NCBI GenBank assembly: GCA_947176375.1
Contig: CAMWQM010000002.1
Span: 1-64,000 of the forward strand
DNA: 64,000 bases
Source: an uncultured Helicobacteraceae bacterium
GTDB lineage: Bacteria > Campylobacterota > Campylobacteria > Campylobacterales > Helicobacteraceae
Direction: 5' to 3'
A model generated the notes under the pieces. That model was given only the letters and a program-made list of their open reading frames with translations, did no database searches and had not been told where the DNA came from. The position numbers were made by a program, and so were the translations under genes. Positions 54,701 to 61,573 of this stretch are shown here, one piece after another; the first letter of the stretch is position 1; every line of letters starts with the position of its first letter.

Positions 54701-55951
54701 TTGTTTAGCGTGAATATCTTTAATTTGTGTGTTAGAAAAATACTCTAATTCCAAATCACTCAAAGTTCTAATCTCTATAAATTCTTTGCTATCTTTACTA
54801 AAAAGGCTAGAATTAAGATAGGGAAGATAAGCTAAAGTGGGATTAGAATCATCTCTATCCTCTATTTTTCTAGCTAAAATCTTAAAGAATAAATCATTTA
54901 AAATAATATAATTTGGGATTTTCTCTTTATTTAAAAAACTCAAATTTTTATCGTTATTAAAATTTATAAGATTTGATTCTAATAGCTTTAAAAAGAGGAT
55001 TCTATTTATCCAAATGATTAATATTTCTAGGATATTTTCATCTATTTCTCCATTTTTAAAGCTCTCTAAATCTTTTTTAGACTCTGCTAGATTATTGAAA
55101 ATATTGTAATACAAAGTGCCTTTGGCTCCCAATGTTTGATCGCTTGGCTTTAGTAAAATCTTACCATTTATAGACTTTTCACAAAGTCCTAAAATGTAGA
55201 GCAACTCATTATAAAAGTTTTGGTTTAGGGTATTTGCGTCATTTGGATTAAATTCATTTAATAAAAAATCTCTATGAAAGACTTTGTAAAGATTACTATC
55301 GGTGCTTTTTATATCAATATCTAGCCCATTTAGTGCTTCATTTTGATATTCTTGTGAATCTAAGATTTTGCTTATTTCACTATAAAATTCCTTTGTATTA
55401 CCTTCAAATAGGCTTGAATTAGATATAAAATTTTCATATAACTTTTTAAAAGATTTGTTTTTATAAAAAAGTCTCTCAAATTCTTTTGCCTCAAAAATAA
55501 AAAAACGATAAAAATCTGTAATGATGATATGTTTTATAGAGCTATTTTGCTTCTCTCGTTCTCTAAAGTAATACAGAATTGCCTCGTGCAAGGCTTTAGA
55601 ATTAATATTAGTAGAAATAAAATCCCTATTATTTGGCTTTTTGGCTTCTATAATTACTTCTATATTAGAATCTTTTAATATTACTAAATCAATCTCACTT
55701 TTGCCTTTTTGTTTGCTCTTAACCTTAACTTCAAAATCCAAATTTCGTAAAAATTGAGCTAAAACATTAGCTACTAAATGGTCTTCATTTTCTTCTTTAT
55801 GCATTTGTAAGTTTAGCAAATATTGCTTCTTTGCATTCTCAAAATTATTGCGTCTATCGCTGTTTTTTATGCGATTATAAAGTGGATTTAAAAAGCTATT
55901 TATTGTTAATTTTTTAAAACTCAAACTTTTAGATTCCACATCAGATTTCAT
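51767..55951 (-). CDS. Type IIG restriction-modification enzyme (nuclease + N6-adenine methyltransferase + specificity module 1)
   Basis: 1394 residues; a single protein that both cuts and methylates DNA. N-terminal PD-(D/E)XK nuclease: SEIDLVILKDSNIEVIIEAK (about 85-105). Helical linker, then the Eco57I-type methyltransferase: motif I DPAVGSGHF (about 554-562), FGVDINPNSVNICRLRLWIE, motif IV NPPY (about 847-850), then ITSNKWCRAAYGEPLREFL. The TaqI-like specificity domain lies at about 1040-1370 (AYYNEFAKPKIVYSEI, AFLENLPIPKITQ, LESRLDSLESKLDSMV). It ends GLSNEEIELISNGGGQNNIV in a G9 tract. Strong GGAGGGGG before the ATG. Two in-frame repeat insertions sit in the specificity region. Resembles C. 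jejuni Cj0031/32, also phase-variable. Confidence 0.93.
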   Translation of the reverse strand: MKSDVESKSLSFKKLTINSFLNPLYNRIKNSDRRNNFENAKKQYLLNLQMHKEENEDHLVANVLAQFLRNLDFEVKVKSKQKGKSEIDLVILKDSNIEVIIEAKKPNNRDFISTNINSKALHEAILYYFREREKQNSSIKHIIITDFYRFFIFEAKEFERLFYKNKSFKKLYENFISNSSLFEGNTKEFYSEISKILDSQEYQNEALNGLDIDIKSTDSNLYKVFHRDFLLNEFNPNDANTLNQNFYNELLYILGLCEKSINGKILLKPSDQTLGAKGTLYYNIFNNLAESKKDLESFKNGEIDENILEILIIWINRILFLKLLESNLINFNNDKNLSFLNKEKIPNYIILNDLFFKILARKIEDRDDSNPTLAYLPYLNSSLFSKDSKEFIEIRTLSDLELEYFSNTQIKDIHAKQKQGKQKWLYYLFEFLDAFDFGVIEGDLKVESSIDSLTNTPPHLEQKPLINSSVLGLVFEKLNGYKEGSFYTPSFITSYMCKESLNKIVLAKFNTLNPDWNAKNLDNIAEEIQAQIRSNRDKSQEIKESYKNLLDSIRICDPAVGSGHFLVSTLNELIYIHHYLGLFLSDCEVSLINDELFIKDSAGEVFSYKRPKKENKNHQIQKELFALKKSIIENNLFGVDINPNSVNICRLRLWIELLKNSYYLNFAKDEDSKIHKLQTLPNIDINIKDGNSLVSYFDIQANLAHYPNIGTKMQDYKRVVQNYKEGFYQDKLQIDEQIKDLLQAFKIFCFKDKFKKEIKSFDIKCEEYSKKYGNYLAKDDNDLSLYVQQRLFVGEFDTKVAQKEFDALKKEYESIFNLESNKPFEWRFAFPEVLDNNGDFLGFDLVIGNPPYIRQEEIKHLKPQLQKTFSIYKGTSDIYTYFYEQGYKILSPNGTLSFITSNKWCRAAYGEPLREFLLKNTQINTYLDLNGVKVFESAMVDTSILEFHKVKADASHSLNYANPKDYNPKENKPLEESLELTQIPQDSLSTDSFIFTSPEVAALKAKIESIGTPLKDWDINIYRGILTGYNEAFIIDTAKREEILKACKDENERARTAQLIKPILRGRDIKRYSYEWAGLWIIGTFPALKLDIDEYPAVKSYLESFMPRIAQSGEKGCRKKTSNKWFETQDNIAYYNEFAKPKIVYSEIVREPQFYLDNGEFKFGHFYAEATSFILTANCHSELSQKSEESLNDSKKDISGKSPQYDKMQASLEYLLGLLHSKLCTFAFKEFYAGGGLGESGYRYKKAFLENLPIPKITQSQEVEFIAIMREIIECKKSLGAKGNKNTRSLRGAEIVEKGGSSASARLELEANKRGSPLDCQKSGVFFGAKGSVEGINPFLREEKDSNNKEELQDLESRLDSLESKLDSMVFSLYGLSNEEIELISNGGGQNNIV
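51785..51793 (-). repeat. G9 phase-variation tract at the end of the type IIG gene
   Basis: Nine G on the coding strand. G9 ends after QNNIV; G8 ends after GGGRTI; G10 fuses to module 2 (predicted 1587 residues). Confidence 0.9.
51930..52120 (-). repeat. In-frame repeat insertion 2 in the type IIG gene
   Basis: About 60 codons after module 1's KITQSQEVEFIAIM helix: RSLRGAEIVEKGGSSASARL then ELEANKRGSPLDCQKSGV and FFGAKGSVEG. The DNA is G+C-richer than its surroundings and reads like other dispersed repeats, not like a specificity domain. Confidence 0.55.
52330..52430 (-). repeat. In-frame repeat insertion 1 in the type IIG gene
   Basis: Encodes CHSELSQKSEESLNDS and SGKSPQYDKMQA between FILTA and SLEYLLGLL of module 1. 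The DNA (CATTCTGAGCTTTCGC, GCGAAGAATCTC) is of the widely dispersed TCATTCTGAGC...GAAGAATC repeat type. Confidence 0.6.
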
Positions 55952-55989
55952 ACATCCCCCTCCAAAAATTTTTTAATAAAGCAAAAATC

Positions 55990-57261
55990 CTAGCTTCTAT
56001 AATCTGAATTAATTTCCACATATTTATAGCCTAAATCACAACCATAGGCAATAAAAGTCGCTTCTTTATCTTCGCTCATTCCTAAATCGCAAGTAATTTT
56101 AAAAGAATCTTTACTCATCACTTTTGCAGCAGCCTCTTCATTCTCAAAATATATTTTTTGGCATTCATAAAGTGGCACTTCGCCAATATATATTTTTAAT
56201 TTTCTATCATCTACGCTAATGCTACACGAACCAATAGTTGAGGCGATTCGCCCCCAGTTTGGGTCGCCTCCAAAGATAGCAGTTTTTAGTAAAAGTGAGT
56301 TTGAGAGAGCTTTAGCACAAGTGATAGCTTCATTTTTATTTAGTGCATTTTTCACCTCAAATGCTACTACTTTTGTGCTTCCCTCGCCATCGCTTACTAT
56401 ATCAATGGCTAGTTTTTTCATAATCATCTCTAGCGCCACTTTGAAAGCTTCTTTGTTATAAGCTTTGCTTTTTCTATTAGTTAGTAAAAATATGCTGTCA
56501 TTCGTGCTTGTATCGCCATCTACGCTAATTGCATTAAAAGTATTTATTGAGCAAGTTTGCAATAATTCTTTCATATCGTCTTTTGGAATATCTGCATCTG
56601 TGGTGATAAAGCAAAGCATAGTAGCAAGATTTGGCTCTATCATTCCCGCACCTTTTGCCATAGCTGCGATTGTGAAGCTAGAATCTTTTTTATTCTCATT
56701 GTTTAAATCTGCTTGATTTTTGATTATTTGTGAATCTGTTATTTTTATATCGCTTTGGTCTAAATTATCCTCTAAATCCACTCTTAAAGCTATTTCTTTG
56801 CTAAATCTATCGGTTGTTAAAATCGCATTTGAAGCATTTATATTATTTTTAGATTCCAAATTAAAGAGGCTAAAAGAATTTATAATCTTTTCTTTTAGTA
56901 AATATTGCCCGATAACGCCTGTGCTAGACATAATTGGATTAGTAATATTTGGAAATCTTGCTTTTAGGGAGGAGAGAATTTCATCCACATCTCTAATCCC
57001 CCTATCTCCTGTCATTGCGTTCGCATTTTTGGTATTTATCAAAATGAAATTACTCTGCTTATTTTTCACATTTTTTAAATAGTGCAAAATTGGGGCTGCC
57101 CTAAATTTATTATTCGTAAAAATTGCTTCCACATCGCATAAAGTATCACTATAAATAAAGGCAATATCTAGCTCATATTTTTTAAGACCAGCTTTCACTC
57201 CATCGCAGTAGATTCCATTAACTGCACTAATCCCGCCTTTAATTGGGATAATATCAAACAT
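55990..57261 (-). CDS. argJ: Bifunctional ornithine acetyltransferase / N-acetylglutamate synthase ArgJ
   Basis: Arginine synthesis, recycles the acetyl group; 423 residues. Self-cleaving enzyme: the site is in [20 protein letters not shown], where the Thr of A-T-M-L becomes the nucleophile of the beta chain. Also [18 protein letters not shown] at the N-terminus, [13 protein letters not shown]-type [16 protein letters not shown], and [15 protein letters not shown] near the C-terminus. Its start overlaps the end of kchA by 8 bases. Partner of argB at 15568. Confidence 0.97.
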   Translation of the reverse strand: MFDIIPIKGGISAVNGIYCDGVKAGLKKYELDIAFIYSDTLCDVEAIFTNNKFRAAPILHYLKNVKNKQSNFILINTKNANAMTGDRGIRDVDEILSSLKARFPNITNPIMSSTGVIGQYLLKEKIINSFSLFNLESKNNINASNAILTTDRFSKEIALRVDLEDNLDQSDIKITDSQIIKNQADLNNENKKDSSFTIAAMAKGAGMIEPNLATMLCFITTDADIPKDDMKELLQTCSINTFNAISVDGDTSTNDSIFLLTNRKSKAYNKEAFKVALEMIMKKLAIDIVSDGEGSTKVVAFEVKNALNKNEAITCAKALSNSLLLKTAIFGGDPNWGRIASTIGSCSISVDDRKLKIYIGEVPLYECQKIYFENEEAAAKVMSKDSFKITCDLGMSEDKEATFIAYGCDLGYKYVEINSDYRS

Positions 57262-58381
57262 ATTTCAACTCCTCTGGCTTTTGTCTTCGCATAATTACTC
57301 TTTTTGTTGCTCTTATATCATTTGTCGCACCGATTAGGAGGAATTTACATTCACTTGAAATTAAGACTTCACCTGTTGGCATTGAGATATATTTGCCATC
57401 TTTTTGCATAATCCCAACGACAGAGACTTTGAAAGCCTCTCTTAAATGTGCTTCTTTTAGCTTTTTTAACACTAGCCAGCTGTATTTTGGGACGACTACT
57501 TCTTCTAGGCTTAAGGCATTTTCTTTATTACTCATAAAATGCTCTATTATATTTTCACTTCCAGGCTTTAAGATAATAGAGCTGATTCTCTGTGCAGCGA
57601 GATTTGTAGGAGAGATGATGTAATCACAGCCTATTTTTTTGATTTTATCTGCTTCCTCATCATTATTTGCAATGGAGATTATATTATATTCTCTTCTTTT
57701 TAGTTCATTTTGATAGAGGCGGATTGATACAATTAGAGCAATATTATCAGTAGTATTTTTAGAGAAAATCACAACACCTTTTGCGCTTGAGAGATGAGCT
57801 TTTAGTATCGCATTTATCGAGTGTGGATTATCATTTATAAAATATGGATATTTGTATTTTAGTGCTTTTCTCTCAAAATCAGGACTATCATCAATCATAA
57901 CAAATGGAATCTGTGCTTCTAGAAACTGCTTTGAGAGCTCTATTGAAAACTCATTATGATAAAAAATTACATAGTGATTTTTTAGCCTTGCAATTTTATT
58001 TACCATTTTAATCTCCTTAATTATAGAAATAAGTTTGCCACCCATAATAACATTAACCACAACTGCCACGCAAAATGTAATCGTAGCTGCTCCAATTAGC
58101 ATTAATATGGTCGTGAAAATTATTGTAATAGGGCTAAATTGATGCTCTCTTAATGCACCAAATCCTGTGTTTGTAAAAGTATATGAGGCTTGAAAAAATG
58201 CTTCTATTAATGTGTAGTCTTCTAATGCTAAATATCCAAGAGTGCCTATGATTAGGAATATTTGGACTACAACAAGGGGGAATCTAAAACGAGATAATTC
58301 ATCTAACAGCTCTCCTGTTAAATCAATATCTGGTTTTTTACTCTTATCAGAGCCAAAGAACCATTTAAATCCTTTAGCCAT
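57254..58381 (-). CDS. kchA: Potassium channel-like protein with TrkA-N (RCK) domain, KchA-like
   Basis: 375 residues. Two membrane segments ([37 protein letters not shown]) flank a pore loop reading [12 protein letters not shown], the position of the K+ filter but not the standard TVGYG. Then a RCK/TrkA-N Rossmann domain ([20 protein letters not shown]) and a TrkA-C-like C-terminus. It matches H. pylori HP0490 (HpKchA), needed for colonisation, and like it lies directly after rpmB. It overlaps argJ by 8 bases. Confidence 0.88.
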   Translation of the reverse strand: MAKGFKWFFGSDKSKKPDIDLTGELLDELSRFRFPLVVVQIFLIIGTLGYLALEDYTLIEAFFQASYTFTNTGFGALREHQFSPITIIFTTILMLIGAATITFCVAVVVNVIMGGKLISIIKEIKMVNKIARLKNHYVIFYHNEFSIELSKQFLEAQIPFVMIDDSPDFERKALKYKYPYFINDNPHSINAILKAHLSSAKGVVIFSKNTTDNIALIVSIRLYQNELKRREYNIISIANNDEEADKIKKIGCDYIISPTNLAAQRISSIILKPGSENIIEHFMSNKENALSLEEVVVPKYSWLVLKKLKEAHLREAFKVSVVGIMQKDGKYISMPTGEVLISSECKFLLIGATNDIRATKRVIMRRQKPEELKYV

Positions 58382-58391
58382 TAGTTATGAT

Positions 58392-58580
58392 TTAAACACT
58401 CTTTTTCATAGTTCTAAGTGTAGAAGCTGCGACTTTTAGTTTTACTTTAGAGCCATCTTCAAGTGTTAGTCTAATTGTTCTTAAGTTTGGATAAAGTTTT
58501 CTTTTATTTTTATTATTTGCGTGGCTTACATTATTGCCTACCATTGGGGATTTACCACTAAAAAAACATCTCTTTGCCAT
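58392..58580 (-). CDS. rpmB: 50S ribosomal protein L28
   Basis: 62 residues, ribosomal bL28. [34 protein letters not shown] and [13 protein letters not shown] are typical. It retains the N-terminal Cys. Ten bases upstream of kchA on the same strand, an order shared with H. pylori. Confidence 0.97.
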   Translation of the reverse strand: MAKRCFFSGKSPMVGNNVSHANNKNKRKLYPNLRTIRLTLEDGSKVKLKVAASTLRTMKKSV

Positions 58581-58660
58581 TTTATTATCCTTGTAAAATT
58601 TTATAAACCTGCGATTCTATTTATTTTTCTAAAAAATTAGCTTAAAAATTAAATATTTGG

Positions 58661-59425
58661 CTAAATTTTTTGACTTGCGATAAATATGCTAGCAGTTTGC
58701 GACTTTAAAATTAGCGGGTGATTTATACTAAAGGAACACTCTTTTAATAGTTCTCTTTCTCTCTTGCTAAAACCACCTTCAGCTCCTATAATAAAGCTAT
58801 TTTTATCTTTTAAATTATCTATTATTTCACAGCCAAAATCAAGTGCAAAACAATTTTTATAAGCCTCTAGCACGGAATCTAAATTATTAAAAACTTCGAT
58901 TTTCATCAAGTCTAGTCTCCCACATTGCATTGAGGAATTAATCAAAATATTTGTTAGTCTTTCCAAATTTATTTTTTGGTTCCTTTGGCTGAAATCAGCG
59001 TAAAACAGAGTGATTTTATCCACATAGAGCTCATTTAAAAAAGGCAGAATCTTATCAAAATCATTATTATCAATGATTGCTTGAATGATATGCGTTTTAG
59101 GAGGATTTAGTGCAATTTTTTGAGCTTTTAAAATAATGGCATTTAAATCATTTGGGTTTGTGGAATCTAAATTAGAAATTTTAGAATCTAGCAAGTTTGT
59201 ATAATCTTGTATAATGCCCTCCAAGTCTATAATTTTAAAAGTTGCCATTTTTTTGTTTATTTCTTTGAGTGCATAAAAATAGATTCTGTTATCTTTTAAG
59301 TTTGCAAATTTAAATGTTTTTCCTATTTGTTTGCTTTCCCTTCTAACACCAAAAATATAGTGAAAGTCTTTACCTTCTAGTGTTATTTCTGCATTTGGAC
59401 AATCTTTGTAATAAATAAATTGCAT
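58661..59425 (-). CDS. rsmE: 16S rRNA (uracil(1498)-N(3))-methyltransferase RsmE
   Basis: 254 residues, SPOUT methyltransferase modifying U1498 of 16S rRNA. N-terminal PUA-like domain (HYIFGVRRESKQIG), then the knotted C-terminal SAM site: FIIGAEGGFSKRERELLKEC and LILKSQTASIFIASQKI. The middle has ARQ-type AQKIALNPPKTHIIQAIID. Upstream of the small membrane protein's partner genes as in H. pylori (HP0374). Confidence 0.93.
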   Translation of the reverse strand: MQFIYYKDCPNAEITLEGKDFHYIFGVRRESKQIGKTFKFANLKDNRIYFYALKEINKKMATFKIIDLEGIIQDYTNLLDSKISNLDSTNPNDLNAIILKAQKIALNPPKTHIIQAIIDNNDFDKILPFLNELYVDKITLFYADFSQRNQKINLERLTNILINSSMQCGRLDLMKIEVFNNLDSVLEAYKNCFALDFGCEIIDNLKDKNSFIIGAEGGFSKRERELLKECSFSINHPLILKSQTASIFIASQKI

Positions 59426-59440
59426 TTTTAAGCCTTTACT

Positions 59441-59851
59441 TTAAATGAAAAATGAAATTATTGCGATTGCATAAGTGAGATTTAGAAATCTTGCTATATA
59501 GATATATTTATTTCTAAAATCTATTTTTAGCCTTGCTAAACGCATTTTTTTTACTCTGAAAATTTCAGCAATGATTAAAACCAAAGATAAGCCAATCATT
59601 AAAAGAATCTTAATACTAAAGCTAAACTTTATCATTGCCCAAATGCTAAATCCACTTAAAATATTAATTGAGAGGATTCCAAAGAAAAGTGGAGTGATAA
59701 ACCAAGTGATTTTGTGAATCCTAACAAAATCTTTGGTAAGTGATAATATTACCAAGTTAATAAAAATTATTATTAATAATACAATATTAATCATTGTATG
59801 AAATGATATTGCTTGAGCCAAAGATAAGGCTTCCATACTCATTGTTTCCAA
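59441..59851 (-). CDS. Small integral membrane protein (HP0375-like position)
   Basis: 136 residues, four hydrophobic segments (IVLLIIIFINLVILSL, WFITPLFFGILSINILSGF, IKILLMIGLSLVLIIAEIF, LTYAIAIISFFI). Basic loop RVKKMRLARLKIDFRNK. No catalytic motif. The same place between rsmE and hemH holds a membrane protein in H. pylori. It ends 15 bases before rsmE and likely shares its transcript. Function unknown. Confidence 0.75.
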   Translation of the reverse strand: METMSMEALSLAQAISFHTMINIVLLIIIFINLVILSLTKDFVRIHKITWFITPLFFGILSINILSGFSIWAMIKFSFSIKILLMIGLSLVLIIAEIFRVKKMRLARLKIDFRNKYIYIARFLNLTYAIAIISFFI

Positions 59852-59953
59852 GATTTTGCACCTTAAAAGTATATTTTATTTAAGAATTTTTATTATATCA
59901 TTCCATTTTTATTTTTATTAAGAAAATTTAATAGACAAGGAAGTAATAATATT

Positions 59954-61003
59954 TTGGGCAATTTGCAAAATATAAATAAAAGCCATAACAAAGAGGAAAA
60001 TGATAACAACACAAATAATCAAAAAGAAAATCAAAAGGTTTATAAAGAAGCAGTTGTTTTGCTAAATATGGGTGGACCAAATAATTTATTTGAAGTTGAA
60101 ATGTTTTTAAAAAATATGTTTAATGACCCTTTAATTTTAACAATTAAAAATAATTTTATTCGCAAAATGGTAGCTAGTATTATCACAAATAAAAGGCTTG
60201 AGGTAACCAAGAGTAACTATAAACACATAGGCGATAAATCTCCGCTAGTAGAGCTAACTTTTAATTTAACAAAGACTTTAAGTGTATTAGATGATAGTAG
60301 GTTTTACACTTATGCAATGCGTTATACTCCACCTTTTAGTGATTTAGTCATAAAAGAACTGCAAGAGAAAAATATTTCTAAAGTAATTTTATTCTCAATG
60401 TATCCACATTATTCAAATACTACCACTTTATCATCTATTAGGGATTTTTTGCGTGCGGCAAAAGAGTGCAATTTTAATGCTAGTATTGAAGTGGTTGAAA
60501 ACTATCCTGCAGATAGCGGTTTTATAGAATCTTGTATTGAGAAAATAAAAGAAACAAAGCAAAATTTTAGTGATTTTGTTTTATTTTTATCAGCTCACTC
60601 GATTCCGCAGAAAATGATAGAGCAGGGCGATTTATACCAAAGGGAAATAGAAGAGAGTGCAAAAGCTCTAAAAGAAGCACTCATAGCACAAAATATACAT
60701 TTTAAAGATGTAATAATCACTTATCAATCAAAGCTAGGTCCGATAAAATGGCTCTCTCCTAGCACAAGAGATATGATTAAAAAATACAGAAATGAAAATA
60801 TTATGATTTATCCACTTGCTTTTAGCATTGATAATTCAGAGACAACTTATGAGCTAGAGATTGAAAATAGGGGGTTTGCAGAAGGGCTTGGTGTCTCAAA
60901 TTATGTCATTTGCAAATGTCCAAATTATTCATCTACTTTTGCAAAAGCAATAATTAATTTAATTCAAACACGAAGAAAGGATATAAATGAAGCAAAAATT
61001 TAA
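59954..61003 (+). CDS. hemH: Ferrochelatase HemH
   Basis: Inserts Fe2+ into protoporphyrin IX, last step of haem synthesis; 349 residues. Motifs: AVVLLNMGGPNNLFEVEMFL, FYTYAMRYTPPFSDL, LFSMYPHYSNTTTLSSI, FLSAHSIPQKMIEQGD (catalytic His in SAHS), ITYQSKLGPIKWLSPST and YPLAFSIDNSETTYELE. The start is TTG 59954 with AAGGAAG upstream; the first about 30 residues are an Asn/Lys-rich leader. It overlaps the next gene by 17 bases. Confidence 0.95.
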   Translation: MGNLQNINKSHNKEENDNNTNNQKENQKVYKEAVVLLNMGGPNNLFEVEMFLKNMFNDPLILTIKNNFIRKMVASIITNKRLEVTKSNYKHIGDKSPLVELTFNLTKTLSVLDDSRFYTYAMRYTPPFSDLVIKELQEKNISKVILFSMYPHYSNTTTLSSIRDFLRAAKECNFNASIEVVENYPADSGFIESCIEKIKETKQNFSDFVLFLSAHSIPQKMIEQGDLYQREIEESAKALKEALIAQNIHFKDVIITYQSKLGPIKWLSPSTRDMIKKYRNENIMIYPLAFSIDNSETTYELEIENRGFAEGLGVSNYVICKCPNYSSTFAKAIINLIQTRRKDINEAKI

Positions 61004-61562
61004 TTTTTTAATAATATTTATTAGTTTATTTTTTATAGCTTGTGGTGATGACAGGATAGATTCTAGTGTTATTTCAGGTGGTTCAAATATGAGTAAAGAG
61101 GCAAAAGAAATAGAGCAGAATCTCGATAAGCACAGCTATGCTGATTTAGCAGATGTATTTTTAGATACAAAAGATATTAGATTTGATAAGGAAGTTTTAA
61201 TCATTTTTGGAAAGAATAATTGCAAATACTGCGATATGTTAAAAGATATAATAAAAAAAGATGACGAATTAAAGGCAATGATAAAGGATAATTTCAATCC
61301 ATATTACATAAATATTAGTTATTCAAAGATTCATAATATTGATTTTATGAATAAAAAGGCACAGCTCTCAACGAATAATTTAGCAAGTATCTTTAGTGCG
61401 AGTTCTACGCCTACTATCGTATTTTTAAGCAAAGATGGCAGTGTAAAATATATTTATCCAGGATTTAGCCCTAAATTTGATTCTCTTGTAAAAGAAGTTA
61501 TATCAAAAAATAGTTCTATGGGAAGCTATGAAGCAATAGATTCTGCATTGAAAAAACTATAA
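60987..61562 (+). CDS. Thioredoxin-fold lipoprotein for cytochrome c maturation (HP0377-like)
   Basis: 191 residues. Lipoprotein signal LIIFISLFFIACGDD with Cys at 19, so tethered in the periplasm. The thioredoxin fold has active site GKNNCKYCDML (CxxC), cis-Pro in SSTPTIVFLSKDGS. It matches the H. pylori HP0377 position, a thiol-disulfide protein thought to keep apocytochrome c haem-binding Cys reduced. It lies between hemH and ccsBA, which supports this. Confidence 0.88.
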   Translation: MKQKFNFLIIFISLFFIACGDDRIDSSVISGGSNMSKEAKEIEQNLDKHSYADLADVFLDTKDIRFDKEVLIIFGKNNCKYCDMLKDIIKKDDELKAMIKDNFNPYYINISYSKIHNIDFMNKKAQLSTNNLASIFSASSTPTIVFLSKDGSVKYIYPGFSPKFDSLVKEVISKNSSMGSYEAIDSALKKL

Positions 61563-61573
61563 GGATAAAGAAA

